Source: Hydra vulgaris
Taxonomy: Eukaryota > Cnidaria > Hydrozoa > Anthoathecata > Hydridae
Direction: 5' to 3'
Length of the DNA: 64,000 bases
Assembly: GCF_038396675.1 (NCBI RefSeq)
Contig: NC_088928.1
Span: forward strand, 17,633,501 to 17,697,500
Numbering within the stretch: the first letter of the stretch is position 1; each line of letters begins with the position of its first letter. Position numbers and translations under genes: made by a program. Below the pieces are notes generated by a model. That model was given only the letters and a program-made list of their open reading frames with translations. It was not told where the DNA came from and searched no databases. This document shows, piece after piece, positions 1 through 11,111 of the stretch.

Positions 1-560
1 TAATCTATACACAGCTTTGTTGCTGCTGGTACCGATAACTAACTGACTTATAAGGCTAAGTCTGTAGTTATGCAATAAAGTATCTAGATTAGGCAAGCCT
101 AGTACCATAAACATTTTTGTAGCACTTGAGTACCTGTCATATCCAAAAAACATTTTAGTACATTTCTTGTAACAACAGTCTAGCTTTAATATAGTATTGC
201 ACTAAAATTAGTCCATAGAGCCACATCATTAAAACAGAGGCAGTAGGTCCTAAATAGCTGCATTTCTACCTTAATCAAGCATTCCTTGAATCGTCAGATT
301 AGTATGTTTGTACGCATATAAACCCATTTAATCTCTCGATTTATATCAGCATTATCAAACAAACCATTTTCTATTATGTGACCGAGATACTTAAATTTGT
401 TGCTTGACACAATCTTACATCTCTGTTTTGGGTTAAATACCATACACACTGTTTTTTTTATATTAAATGACATGTTAATGGCAGTGGCTTCAACATTTAA
501 TGCAGTTAATAATTTTTGCAATGCAAACCAAGGCAGAGCAATTCGTACAATATTGTCAGC
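1..560 (-). pseudogene. LINE reverse-transcriptase fragment (3' part of ORF2)
   Basis: Read on the minus strand, the stretch carries the post-catalytic part of a non-LTR reverse transcriptase. It contains a degenerate ADNIVR in place of the usual ADDIV catalytic motif, then [13 protein letters not shown], matching the conserved 'YLG' thumb region. Further down, with frame changes, come ALWTNFSA, a KLRSCYNKCTKMFFG-like block and LGLPNLDTLLHNYR. No single frame stays open, so this is a decayed copy; it runs off the left edge and ends against a (TA)n tract. The exact clade is not determined. Confidence 0.75.
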
Positions 561-571
561 ATTTGTTAAAA

Positions 572-736
572 AATATATAAATATATATGTATATATATAT
601 ATATACATATATACATATATACATATATACATATATACATATATACATATATACATATATACATATACACATATACACATATACACATATACACATATAC
701 ACATATACACATATACACATATACATATACATATAC

Positions 737-821
<85 letters not shown>

Positions 822-828
822 TATTTAG
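572..828. repeat. Compound (TA)n / ACATATATA microsatellite
   Basis: Mostly TA dinucleotides with runs of ACATATAT and ACACAT variants in the middle. ORFs reading Tyr-Ile repeats across it are artefacts of the dinucleotide. It abuts the LINE fragment on one side; a second TA tract at 889-921 borders the hAT element. Confidence 0.97.
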
Positions 829-890
829 ATGAATAAAAACAACTGATTAGCGGGACTTAAAGTTTCATGCCCGAAGGCAATCATCAGCCG

Positions 891-921
<31 letters not shown>

Positions 922-1337
922 CAGGGTTGGAAAAAACCCAGCCCACTGGGTTTTTTTGGGTTTTTTTAAAAATAGCTTTTTTTGCTTAGAAAAATCAAAG
1001 ACATAAAACCTATTTTGCATTCAAACTATCTTTAAACATTTAATTTTTTCAAAATAATAATTAAAAGCACATAGTAATAGTTATATTTATTTATTGAAAA
1101 GAGGTAAATAAAATTCTCCTTACATAATTTTACTTTGTTTGATTATTACGATAATTTTCAATTCTTGTCAGCTTTTCAGATGTTTTTGACAGATTTCCAG
1201 TTAAACACTTCCTCTGGGATCATCAAGAATAAACTAAAACAAATATAAAATACACTTAAATAATAGAAATAGAATTTTTTTCAGAATTTAGATGGTTATA
1301 CTGAAGTTAAAAATGATTTTTCCTACTACTTACCTAC

Positions 1338-3126
1338 TTATTGATCAGATTCGATATCCTCACAGGAATTGCTGTCAGCTGCTGAGCTATTGTGAAATGG
1401 TTTGTAAATCTTCACAAGTTTCATTGCCTTATCTGCACCAAGACGATTCCTGATCTTCGACCAGACAAATCCAAAGGTTGAAAACCATCTCTCAATTGAG
1501 GCTGAGCTAGCAGGACAGGAATGTAGAGAAGCTAGAAAGCTGCAGAAATTGGCAGAAACCTCTTTATCCCTTATTTGAGATCTAGTAACCTTTCCCTTCA
1601 TGATGTTCCATCATTCTGATGGAGAGATAACCTTCAGTGATTCTAAGAACATTTGCTTCGGGAACACCTCCCTGTCCTTCAAGTTAAACTTGTATAGTAA
1701 ACCCAAGAAATCAGGGTTCCTGTCCTCTAACCGTTGTTCTGCACTGTTTTCATTATCATTATCAATGAAGCTTTTGTAATCATCTACATAGCGATGATCA
1801 GTTATATAGGCCAAAATATGAAAGGGTTGTACAGCATCTTGAAATCTCTTCTTTATTGCATCATAGTATATGGATAGCTCTTTATCCTTTATCAATGAAT
1901 ACCAGATATGAACTGCGTCAGAGAGATGACAAGAATCACTCTGCATCTTGTCTAAGGCAATCCCAAATTTTTTTATTTGACTAAGAAGACGACTTGCCTC
2001 ATGTTTGATGGCTATATTCTCAATTATTCTTCCAATATTGGCTGGAAAATCTTCCATCTTCTCTCCATAGATCTCCATATAGAAGTTATAATTTTTCTGG
2101 TATGTCTCAATGCAGGCAACTTGAGAGTTCCAGCGTGTTTCATTTGGCAGCTGAGGCATACATCCACCTTTTTCCTTTAACAAACCGTGGGCCATATTCA
2201 CATTTCTAAAATATTTCTGAACTTCCACAACCTGTTTTAGAATTGTTGAAAAAGAATTGCAAATGTCTTTCTGTAGCAAATTCATATAGTGTGCATTACA
2301 GCCATATGTTAACATATCAGGATACTCTTGTTTGATCAGCTCTTTCATTTTCTTCATCTTAGCTTCATTGTCAGTGCAGACAGCAAATACAAACTTATTA
2401 TAATCATTTTTTATGCTAATTATAGCTTCATTGATGATTTTGAAGCAGTATTCTGCAGTTTTTTTTTCTGATCCTGAGTCAACTATGTTGTACAGATAAC
2501 TCTTTTTTCCATCATAAAATGAGTGAGTAATTATTGGGTCATTCCGAATACTAGACCATCCATCTTGACAAATTACCAACGTGTCTTTGGTTTCCAGTTT
2601 GTTCTTTATACCAGCTGACAGATCATCATAGACTTCATTTAATAGATCTCCACCCTGTTTCTTTCGGCTTGGTGGGACATACCCAGGACAAAGAAGAGAG
2701 CAAAGTTTCTGAAACTCACAATTTTCCACTGAATTAAAAGACATGTTAGAGCTGAAAAAAAACCGGGCAACTTGCTTGTCTATGGCATCTTTCTGATCAT
2801 TTGATGTTCTAACTACAAAGTGTTAAGCTACTACTTTTAAACCTTTTTGCTGGTGTGGAGCTGGACATAATAGATCCTTCGGAAATTGAAGTATCTGGCT
2901 CATTTGACAAGAGGCTAATATTGCTCATTGAGCTTCCAGGTCTTGGTTCTTGTTCATCAGTGTCCTTCTTTCTCTCTTTATACTTCTCCAAATGAATACG
3001 AATTCTTTCAATTTTTCCACTAATCTTCTCTGAACAATGGTCACACTGAACATTATTTTTGTCCCCTTCTATCTCACTGACCTCCTTTCACTCCCATCCT
3101 TTCTTCCTTCCACTTCCGAATGGCAT
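1338..3126 (-). pseudogene. hAT transposase (BED finger, DUF659, hAT dimerisation), disrupted
   Basis: Read 3126 to 1338. It starts with a MPFGSGRKK-type hAT N-terminus and a BED-like zinc finger (VQCDHC...HLEKYKERK). A DUF659/RNase H-like core follows, with CQDGWSS (first Asp), VCTDNEAK (second Asp) and YGCNAHYMNLL. The C-terminus has ASSASIERWFSTFG, the hAT dimerisation region that carries the Glu. Damage visible: an in-frame stop just after the N-terminus, a frameshift near 2815 between LTL and VVRTSNDQ, and a TGA at about 1608 where Trp is expected. All three acidic residues survive, but the gene cannot make full-length protein. The usual role is cut-and-paste transposition with 8-bp duplications. 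Confidence 0.88.
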
Positions 3127-3205
3127 TCTTATAAAGATTTTTTTCTGAAAAATACACATTGCATCGAAATATGCAAGGTAAATATACTTAATGCTACACA
3201 AATTT

Positions 3206-3366
3206 TTTTTTTTTTTTTTTTTTTTTTTGTTATTCACCTCCTCAAGGCCAAGAAGGCCACTACAGATGAGGAGGCTACTTAATGGTGGTTATAACCCTCT
3301 CTCAACTCTATAACTCCGAAACACAAACCTTGACAAACAAGGCCGCTGCGCGGAGAAACAAGTTGA
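3206..3366 (-). repeat. SINE-like interspersed repeat, copy 1
   Basis: A stretch containing AAGGCCACTACAGATGAGG, CCCTCTCTCAACTC and AAGGCCGCTGCGCGGAG, preceded by a long T run (an A tail if read on the minus strand). A close copy lies at 12146-12312, about 9 kb away inside a SAV1 intron. The A tail on one side, the roughly 160-bp size and a degenerate GGTTCG-type B-box-like sequence on the minus strand (seen in copy 2) suggest a SINE. This copy lies between the hAT transposase gene and the element's right end. Confidence 0.6.
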
Positions 3367-3775
3367 AATAATAATAAGAAATAATAATACTGTTTGAGTA
3401 AAAGTTTCTTGAGTAATTTGTAAGATAGAACACAGGCCTGACTTTGATAAGGTTGATGAAAGCCACTGAGATCACTGAAAGTATATTGTAAAAAATACTA
3501 AAACTATTTTTTCAGAAATATTTCAAAAACATCATGTCTTTTAAAAATTTTGATTCTTATTAAGTACTATATTTTGATCATACCCGTATCCTCTTTTCGA
3601 TAATAATTACCTTTTAATTAGTCATAATTATGTTTAAATGTTTTCTGACATAAATAAATCACAGAAAAAAACCAAGCAAAGAGAATCCTTTAAATAAAAT
3701 ATTATTTTAAAAAAACCCCAAAAAACCCTGTTTTTTTTTTGGTTTTTTTAACTGGGTTTTTTAATGCCAACCCTG

Positions 3776-3776
3776 A

Positions 3777-3870
<94 letters not shown>
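3776..3870. repeat. (TA)n microsatellite between two transposons
   Basis: Uninterrupted TA dinucleotides apart from one T insertion at the left end. It separates the hAT end (..CCCTG) from the next element's CAGGC terminus. Confidence 0.97.
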
Positions 3871-3873
<3 letters not shown>

Positions 3874-5710
3874 GCTTCGGCAGAAATGGCGGGCTATGGC
3901 CCGTGTCCGTCTCCGCACCCGTCTAAGTCAGTTTAGACGGGCCAAAAAAAGCCCGTCTCAAAAATAAATTTTGGGTAAAAAATAAGGTGAATTTTATGAT
4001 GTTTTTTTATTTATGTACTCTTTTAAAATTTCTCTTATGACATAGTTTTAATATGGATAGCAAAATCCATGTTATAATTTTTTATATTCAAATGTAAAAT
4101 TTAAACAATTATAATTTAAACAATTTAAATAATATAACTAAATCGTACAGTTTTTCAAACGACGATAACTGATTGATATAATATCGAATTACCGTATTAT
4201 ATCGAGTATAATATCGAATCGATATAATATCGAGTTACCGTATTATGTTATAAATTTAATAATTATTTGATTAAAAAAGGGAAATATACGCATTTGATGC
4301 ACAAGAATTAGGATTTTATTTTGGGTTTTTGGTATTTATAATAATAACGATAATAAAAAAAATTATCCATGTGATCTTTTTTTCGACAAACTGGTTTGTC
4401 TTACTTTAAAGACATTTAAATTATTTCCCTGTTAACTTCCGCGTTAACTTAATGGTTTTTCTTAACAAGACGGCAGCATATTTAATATGCAATTGTATAA
4501 CTCGTTATTAAAAATGAAATATCTCATTAAAAATCAACAGGCGGCTAATCAATTTTTATAGAATAATATAATTAGTGTGTCTGCTTTGTAGTTATCAAGT
4601 TATTCAAGTTATCCAGTCATTCAAGTTTTCAAGTTTTTCTAGTTTTTCAGTTAAGATTTCCGATCAGGATAGGCATATGTAAAGCGAAGTTATAAAAATT
4701 ATAAAACAAATTATAAACAGTTTAAGTGAGTTTTTAGTTTTCACGCCCAATAGAATGCATAAGTATATAAACAATTGAATTGAAACATTAACAAAGTTAA
4801 TGTTTCAATTCAATTCAATAGTTACCAAACAATTCTTAAACTATCGAACTCATTCATTTAAGGTTTAAAAAAAAAAGATTTCAAACTATTTGTGGCTATA
4901 GCTTAAAAAAGTCGCAGTTAGATTTTGAAAATTTTATCATTCTATAAGATTTTTATTCACTAGAAACGAAGGAACTAAAGAAGCACGATATACTAAAATA
5001 TACTAAAATAAACTTTGGTAAAAAAATATACTAATAATATACTAAAATAGACTTTGGTAAAAAAACACGTCAGGATGCTTAAATAAGGAAACCTGATTAA
5101 ACTCCATGGTTTTTATAAATGGTTTTTATATAAACGCCATGGTTTTTATATAAACGCCATGGTTATTATAAACGCCATGGCTTAAATAAGGAAACGTGAT
5201 GAAACGCTATGATTTTTTCCGTCGTTTTCAAGTTTATTGGTTTGCCTATATCTGGAATAAAGAAAAAAAATGAACATAAATAAAGTTCACTTAAAGAAAC
5301 TAAATAAAGTTCACTTAAATAACAATTCAAATAAAAGCAACCATAAAACAACTAACCCGCATGAAACGAAAATAGATCTGAGCAAATAAAAAACTTTGAA
5401 AAACAATTATTGAAACTTAAAAAGTATCCAACTCATTTACTTTTATTAATAAAAGATTTTTTTTCTAATTAGCTCTCAAACAATTGGCTCTCTAAGTTAT
5501 TATTTTAGTTCAATTCACAAAATATTTCATATTCAATGACATTTTCATTCAAAAATAGAAGATAAATTTATAAACTTTAAAAAAAAAATAAAAAAATTTA
5601 AAGTTGTAAAAGCCCGTGCGAGATCATCGAGACGGGCGGCCCTCCAAGCCTGCAAAGTCTATTTGTGACGGGCTTTTCATAGCCCATGTGGTTTTTACTC
5701 CTGCCGAAGC

Positions 5711-5713
<3 letters not shown>
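3871..5713. mobile_element. Non-autonomous DNA transposon, CAGGCTTCGGCAG termini (1.84 kb)
   Basis: It begins CAGGCTTCGGCAG and ends with the exact reverse complement CTGCCGAAGCCTG, flanked by (TA)n on both sides. Subterminal blocks rich in GCCCGTC/GACGGGC occur at both ends. No convincing protein is encoded; the only ORF above 60 codons (5166-5351) shows no recognisable domain. The interior holds short repeats: several GATATAATATCGA units at 4170-4240, AACTTTGGTAAAAAA units at 5010-5065, and ATAAACGCCATGG units at 5130-5180. CAG-type termini suggest hAT, but this is an inference because the target duplication is masked by the microsatellite. Confidence 0.8.
4774..4814. repeat. Perfect 19-bp inverted repeat, 3-nt loop
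   Basis: ATTGAATTGAAACATTAAC, spacer AAA, then its exact reverse complement. It lies inside the non-autonomous element and belongs to a recurring class of short-spacer hairpins in this window. Confidence 0.95.

Positions 5714-5802
<89 letters not shown>
5714..5802. repeat. (TA)n microsatellite between two transposons
   Basis: Pure TA tract separating the CAGGC element from the next element, which begins TAGGGCTGT. Confidence 0.97.
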
Positions 5803-5805
<3 letters not shown>

Positions 5806-8800
5806 GGCTGTCCAAAAAAAATGTTTTTTTTCAGATTTGATTGCATAGTTGTTTATTTTGTGCCATTTGACATAGTAATTAACTGTGCAAAAAATCTTTC
5901 CAATCAGATAATGTTTAGGGGGTGCTCAATGACCATAAAGTTTTACGAAAAATGTGAAAAACATGGAAAAAGTAACAAAGTTTCACAAATTTCTAAAACC
6001 CGGTTAATTAGATTTTTCAGATTTGATCAGTTTTAATTATCTCTAAATATTAAATTCTGAATACAAATTACAATCCACATCCACTTTAGACTGGTTTATT
6101 AGCAGAGAAATTAATGAAATAAAATACTGCAATACGACTAAAGTTCTGCGGTTTTTGTTATATCAGAATTTTTCCAAAATAAAACACTAGGATTTTTGAC
6201 TCTTTGTCATTGATTAAAATACGAATTATAAACAAAAAAACATATGAGCAATTAACATTTAATTATCGTAATGTTATAGTTCGTGCAATGTTAATGCTAG
6301 CGAGGACTATAACTCTTCAGAGTACACTTTCTGGCATCTGGCACTCGCTTTCTGTGATCCTCAACCACCTGAATTAACCTCTGCATTTCAGATTCATTCC
6401 TTGTAATCGATTCATTAAACATCGACATTAAAGCCACAGATCGTTCGGCAGCATCATTTACTACTTTCAATGAATATACTAAATTTTTTCCTTCTTGGTA
6501 TTCTGGGGAATCATTCCAGGTAGCTGGATCGTTGTTGAACAGAAAATCAATATCAACCTTCATTGACCGCAACGCACTTGCTGAAACTGATGTCACCAGC
6601 ATGTCCAGAGATTTCTTCTCTAGACTTTCAATGTTCTTTAATTTGATCAACCTTTCAGACCAGTTCTCACCGTGAAATTTCATGTTGGAAATCATTTTTG
6701 GCTTCTCTTCCGTTTGAAGTTTGTTTGAAAACAAAGCTAGTGGGACCAATTCTGGTGAAAGGTACCACAAATGGTTTTGAAAGTTCTTGACTGCTGCTTC
6801 GGAAATCGTTTTATTCACAACTGCAAACTGCTTAAGTTGCTGAAACAGAAACAAGTCATTAACTGGAGCATCGCTGGCATTTGTGCATGATATCCAAGAT
6901 TTTACATAAACCAGACTAGCAAATAAGCAAAATTCACAGAGATTTTTTTCCTTTTTTGTGGTCAACTTGAACTCTTCACGAAATAAATAAATCTTAAAAC
7001 AATAAATAACCTTGGCCATCCAGCGAGCCATGTGATAAGCACCAGGGATCTTGAAATGATAATTTTTCTCTTCTTGATCAGGCAGTTTTCCAAGTATTAA
7101 CAGACAGAGATCCATGATTTCTTTGTAGTCATCCCTTGGCATTTTAACATGCAGGTTTTCTTTGAGGAATGCAATCACTTCATTTTGTAGTTCTTGCACC
7201 AGGGGTATTTTCATTCGAATGTCATCCAGAGGTTTAAAATTTCCTTGATTAACTTTGAGCCAATATTGCTGAAATCTCTGGAAAAGAGGTATGTTGGGAC
7301 CAGATGATGGTCCAAATAGTGATCCAAACACTCCTGCTACTATGATCTCATGAACATGGTGTCTGCAAGCGAAATATAACAAATTTCTACCTATATGTTT
7401 CTCTAGAACTACACATGCACCATTTTTGGAGCCAGTGTTAGAGGCTGTAGTATCAAAACTCATTCCAATAACATCACCAATTATGTCCCAGAAATTAGGC
7501 AGATGAATAACTGCTTTTGCTTGGGCTTCTCCAGTTCCAGCTGATAGTTTTGCTATTCCAAGTATTTTGTCAACATTGTGACCTGTCACACCTACAGATA
7601 GCCGGTCAACATTTGCTTTAGGGGCTGCAGAATTTGTACGATCTATCATCAGTTTGCCATCCCAGTGGACGATTAATGGTGGTTTGTCCAAATCGCAGAA
7701 TTCAGTTCGAACAGTGGCTTCAATATTTGATCGATGATAGGTTTGTTTTCTACGGACTGTAGAACGTGACAATGATCCATCATCGAGGTTCTGTCCACCA
7801 GCCCTTGCAATTGCTGCTGCTAGTATAGTAAATTTTGTGTCAGATAGATTAATTCTGTCTAATGTTGATGAAACATCAGGCGAGTCAAGAATTGTATCTA
7901 AGATACATTGTCGTTTTGGAGTACTTGCTATACTTGATTCAGCTGACCCTGAAGAACTTGCTTTACTGACTTGTTGTCTGTAATAAACAGGGATTTCTAT
8001 CTCAAAATCTTTATCAACCATTTTGTCATTATCAACAGCATCGTTATCGTTGTCATCACTATAACTTTCGTCATGTAAAGGTTCAATAACAGGAACTATT
8101 GCACTCGCACCAGATTGTCTTTGCTCTTCTTTTAGCTTTCGTTCTCTCTCTGCTTGTTTCCTTGCTTCATTTCTTTCTTCTAATTTTGAAAGTTCTTTGT
8201 CCTCTCCAAACATCACCATTTTTCTCTGACATCTCTGATCCAATAAAAATTCTTTATCTTCTTCAATTCTGATCATGGTTTCAGCATCCTTGTGGGCAAT
8301 GTCAAAAAGTAGGCCAATGGTGTCTGTAAATGATTTCTCTCTCGATTTCTGAGAATCTGACAATCTGGATTTTTTTTTTTTTATTAATTCAAATTCCTGG
8401 ACTAAAGTTTTCAACTTTAAGACTACATTCGGATGAAATGCTGACGGAATACGGGCTTTATTCCAAATAATAATTAGTTCATCAACAGTTGTTTTAAGAC
8501 TTTCAGGCACTGACTTTTTGGTTGAATTAAGATGATAAAAAAATGTTTTTAAAACATCAGATGTTAAGGGAAGAACTTTATCTGGAAGATTTGGCTTTGG
8601 TTGTCCAATTAAAAAGATTTTGGTTTGAAGTCGTGTAGAGATAGCAACACGAGATGATGCTGCCATTTCAATGATAACTGAAATATTATGAGAAAATCAA
8701 AACTCAATACCATATTATACAAACTTATCATTCAGTTGTTGGTTTATGCAGCTGCAGCAATATATTATAATAATTATTACTAAAGAAATTAAATAAATAT

Positions 8801-9393
8801 TTTCAAATTAGAAATTATTATTATCTGCACTTAATAACAAACAATACACTACTAGACTACCATGCTAGTTTTCTGTAATAGGTTACTAAGGTTAGGTACT
8901 ATCAAAATATTAATACATTTGTTGTCAAAGTGAAATTCCAAATAAAAATAATATTTATACTTGTAAACCTTTTTATTCTGTTTGAACAAATTCTAAATTG
9001 AGTTAAATAATAGTATTAAAATTATGAATACAAATTTTAACAAAATGATATAAACACAGTTGTTTTAAACACTAGCAGACATTTTTTAGTCTGGTGCCCT
9101 GATGACAGTTAATCTGCTGCACTTTAATTAATCTATATAGCACGCAATCAGACAATATTTCAGTGGAAAAAATCTAACTAACCAGGTTCTAGAAATTTTT
9201 GGAACTTTGGAACTTTTTACACGTTTTTGACGTTTTTCGTAAAACTTTATGGACATTGAGCACCCCCTAAACATTATCTGATTGGAAAGATTTTTTCCAC
9301 AGTCAATTACTATGTCAAATGGCACAAAATAAACAACTATGCATTCAAATCCGAGAAAAAATTTTTTTTCCTGTGTTCACATGAACAGCCCTA
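5803..9393 (-). mobile_element. DNA transposon with about 225-bp inverted repeats and an intact transposase
   Basis: Left terminus TAGGGCTGTCC, right terminus the complement of TAGGGCTGTTC. The similarity continues inward for roughly 225 bp on both sides, including ATAGTTGTTTATTTTGTG and TAATGTTTAGGGGGTGCTC, with scattered mismatches. It lies in (TA)n, so the duplication cannot be measured. It encodes one long minus-strand ORF of 789 codons. TAGGG-type ends resemble hAT; the superfamily is uncertain. A decayed relative with TAGGGTGCTCC terminus lies at about 19.2-23.8 kb. Confidence 0.88.
6297..8666 (-). CDS. Transposase-like protein, 789 aa, intact ORF
   Basis: One uninterrupted reading frame from ATG at 8666 to the stop at 6297, filling the space between the long inverted repeats. 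The N-terminal third is charged (a KLEERNEARKQAERERKLKE coiled-coil-like stretch around residues 160-185, then an acidic patch with SDDNDNDAVDND). The central part reads like an RNase H-type core: [13 protein letters not shown] with a candidate catalytic Asp, then YFACRHHVHE. The C-terminal half is helical and ends with an LIQVVEDHRKRVPDARK segment. The same blocks recur in the degraded protein at 19.5-22.6 kb, showing that the family is multicopy. I recognise this as a repetitive invertebrate protein type but cannot give a secure superfamily. A host-domesticated role is unlikely because the inverted repeats are still present. Confidence 0.88.
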   Translation of the reverse strand: MAASSRVAISTRLQTKIFLIGQPKPNLPDKVLPLTSDVLKTFFYHLNSTKKSVPESLKTTVDELIIIWNKARIPSAFHPNVVLKLKTLVQEFELIKKKKSRLSDSQKSREKSFTDTIGLLFDIAHKDAETMIRIEEDKEFLLDQRCQRKMVMFGEDKELSKLEERNEARKQAERERKLKEEQRQSGASAIVPVIEPLHDESYSDDNDNDAVDNDKMVDKDFEIEIPVYYRQQVSKASSSGSAESSIASTPKRQCILDTILDSPDVSSTLDRINLSDTKFTILAAAIARAGGQNLDDGSLSRSTVRRKQTYHRSNIEATVRTEFCDLDKPPLIVHWDGKLMIDRTNSAAPKANVDRLSVGVTGHNVDKILGIAKLSAGTGEAQAKAVIHLPNFWDIIGDVIGMSFDTTASNTGSKNGACVVLEKHIGRNLLYFACRHHVHEIIVAGVFGSLFGPSSGPNIPLFQRFQQYWLKVNQGNFKPLDDIRMKIPLVQELQNEVIAFLKENLHVKMPRDDYKEIMDLCLLILGKLPDQEEKNYHFKIPGAYHMARWMAKVIYCFKIYLFREEFKLTTKKEKNLCEFCLFASLVYVKSWISCTNASDAPVNDLFLFQQLKQFAVVNKTISEAAVKNFQNHLWYLSPELVPLALFSNKLQTEEKPKMISNMKFHGENWSERLIKLKNIESLEKKSLDMLVTSVSASALRSMKVDIDFLFNNDPATWNDSPEYQEGKNLVYSLKVVNDAAERSVALMSMFNESITRNESEMQRLIQVVEDHRKRVPDARKCTLKSYSPR

Positions 9394-9776
<383 letters not shown>

Positions 9777-11111
9777 TAGACAGATAGCCCTCGAAGTTGT
9801 AAAGTTTGTAAAAAAATGCTGATTTAAGACAGTACTAGGTTGGCATCAGGTCAGCACAAAATTATGAAGCAGGGTTTGACAAACAACAAGCATGCAAATG
9901 TTCAGCATAAAAAAAAAAAGACAGAAAAACAAGCACCAAGTTTTCTTTCAAATGTTGATGTTTGCTTAAAATTTGGAAAACAAATAAAACATAAGTTTTG
10001 CAGGTCTTATTTATATAAAAAAAAATACTTTGAAATTTAAATAGAATGTTTTGCTATTTTATATTTTAATTATTTTATTTAGAAATTAAATGAATGTTTG
10101 TTTACCTGTTGTTTTTTGTTTAATTTATTTAAAAAAATTTTTTTTTTTTTTAGAATTTAAATAAAGTGTTTGTTTGGTCATTTTTAGTTTATTTATGCTA
10201 ATTTATATTGATCAATCTCAAAACAAAGTTGACTTGTTAATTTTTATGCAATAAAAAAATATATATTTTAGTTATGATATTTTGGTATCGCAAGATTGCT
10301 GTTTAAAAAATAAGTGAACTTTGGTTTGGTTGTTAGGGGTTTCTTTTTTTTTTTTGAAAAAATAAATAAAGCCAATGACTTGAATTACTTTCAAACCAAA
10401 ATTCACCTTTTTTTATACAGTAAACTGAAGATATCAATAAGTCAAAACTCTAATATATTATTGTTGTTGTTGATGTTATTTTAGCACACTTAGAACCTGG
10501 GGAACTTGAACTTTTGATTTCACACTATAGAAAATCAAGGTATTTTTTTAAAGATGAATTTGATTTCTCTTGTTTGAAAATGCAGTCAACTACATTGGTC
10601 TGAAATTTTTTGAGAACATGGTTTGCATGCTTGAAGTAGCTTAGCAAGCCATAAACCTCAAAGTATTTCTTTTTTTGAAGGTATTTTCACTTCATCTTTT
10701 CACTCTTTCTAATTTATATGTATATTTTGAACACACAGAGAGAGTATTCATTTTTCAGGGTTAGGGTTAGGGTTAGAGAGAATATTCATATTAGGAAGAA
10801 TAAGTGAACTTAGCAATGATATTATAAAAGACAATAATTTTGTAATAATAAATAACAGCAAAAAAATAAAAATCAAAGTTAACACTTATTTGCACTTTTT
10901 TCAACTTTTGTAAGTTTATATTGAGCATATTCTTATACTTCATAGAAGTATTTTTCCTTCAGCCTTTGTATATTTCACTATTTATATGATAATTGCAAAA
11001 TTGTGCTTTTAATCAGCCATTTTGATCCCTTTATATAATAGTAGCACATTCCATTAATCTACAAGAGAGAATAATTTTTAAATTATGTTTTTTAATCTGA
11101 TTTTAGTTTAG
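9777..11111. other. AT-rich non-coding stretch upstream of or within SAV1
   Basis: No confident gene. A short lysine-rich open frame at about 9864-10040 (KKKKTEKQAPSFL) could be an unrecognised exon of the SAV1 gene or chance. No WW-domain sequence was found here. A TTAGGG-type array lies at 10757-10776. Confidence 0.5.
10757..10776 (+). repeat. Interstitial telomere-like repeat (TTAGGG, about 3 copies)
   Basis: AGGGTTAGGGTTAGGGTTAG in an otherwise unremarkable AT-rich region. TTAGGG is the usual metazoan telomere unit; three units are too few to be a telomere. Confidence 0.9.

Larger units (their letters stand above)
922..3775 (-). mobile_element. hAT-superfamily DNA transposon (decayed, about 2.85 kb)
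   Basis: The left end begins CAGGGTTGG and the right end finishes CCAACCCTG, a 9-bp terminal inverted repeat followed on both sides by a second CCCAG/CTGGG block. The element sits in (TA)n: the 8 bp to the left read ATATATAT and the 8 bp to the right ATATTTAT, consistent with an 8-bp hAT target duplication, although the repetitive target makes this uninformative. It carries a disrupted minus-strand hAT transposase and a SINE-like insertion at 3206-3366. Confidence 0.88.

Noticed and set aside
397-832. ORFs of repeated Tyr-Ile/His-Ile across (TA)n tracts (also near 3739, 5616, 9345, 49023, 57491, 60139, 60907)
   Set aside because: Dinucleotide repeats are open in several frames on both strands; no evidence of real proteins.
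9840-10040. 66-codon ORF with KKKKTEKQAPSFL as a gene or SAV1 first exon
   Set aside because: Lacks an ATG at its 5' end and only weakly resembles the SAV1 N-terminus; kept only as a note in the intergenic entry.
10484-10538. Possible SAV1 exon (LEPGELELLISHYRKS before a GT)
   Set aside because: Has splice-like borders but does not resemble any WW-domain or linker sequence of SAV1; short enough to be chance.
10757-10776. Chromosome end suggested by TTAGGG units
   Set aside because: Only about three units, with genes continuing on both sides; an interstitial telomere-like motif.
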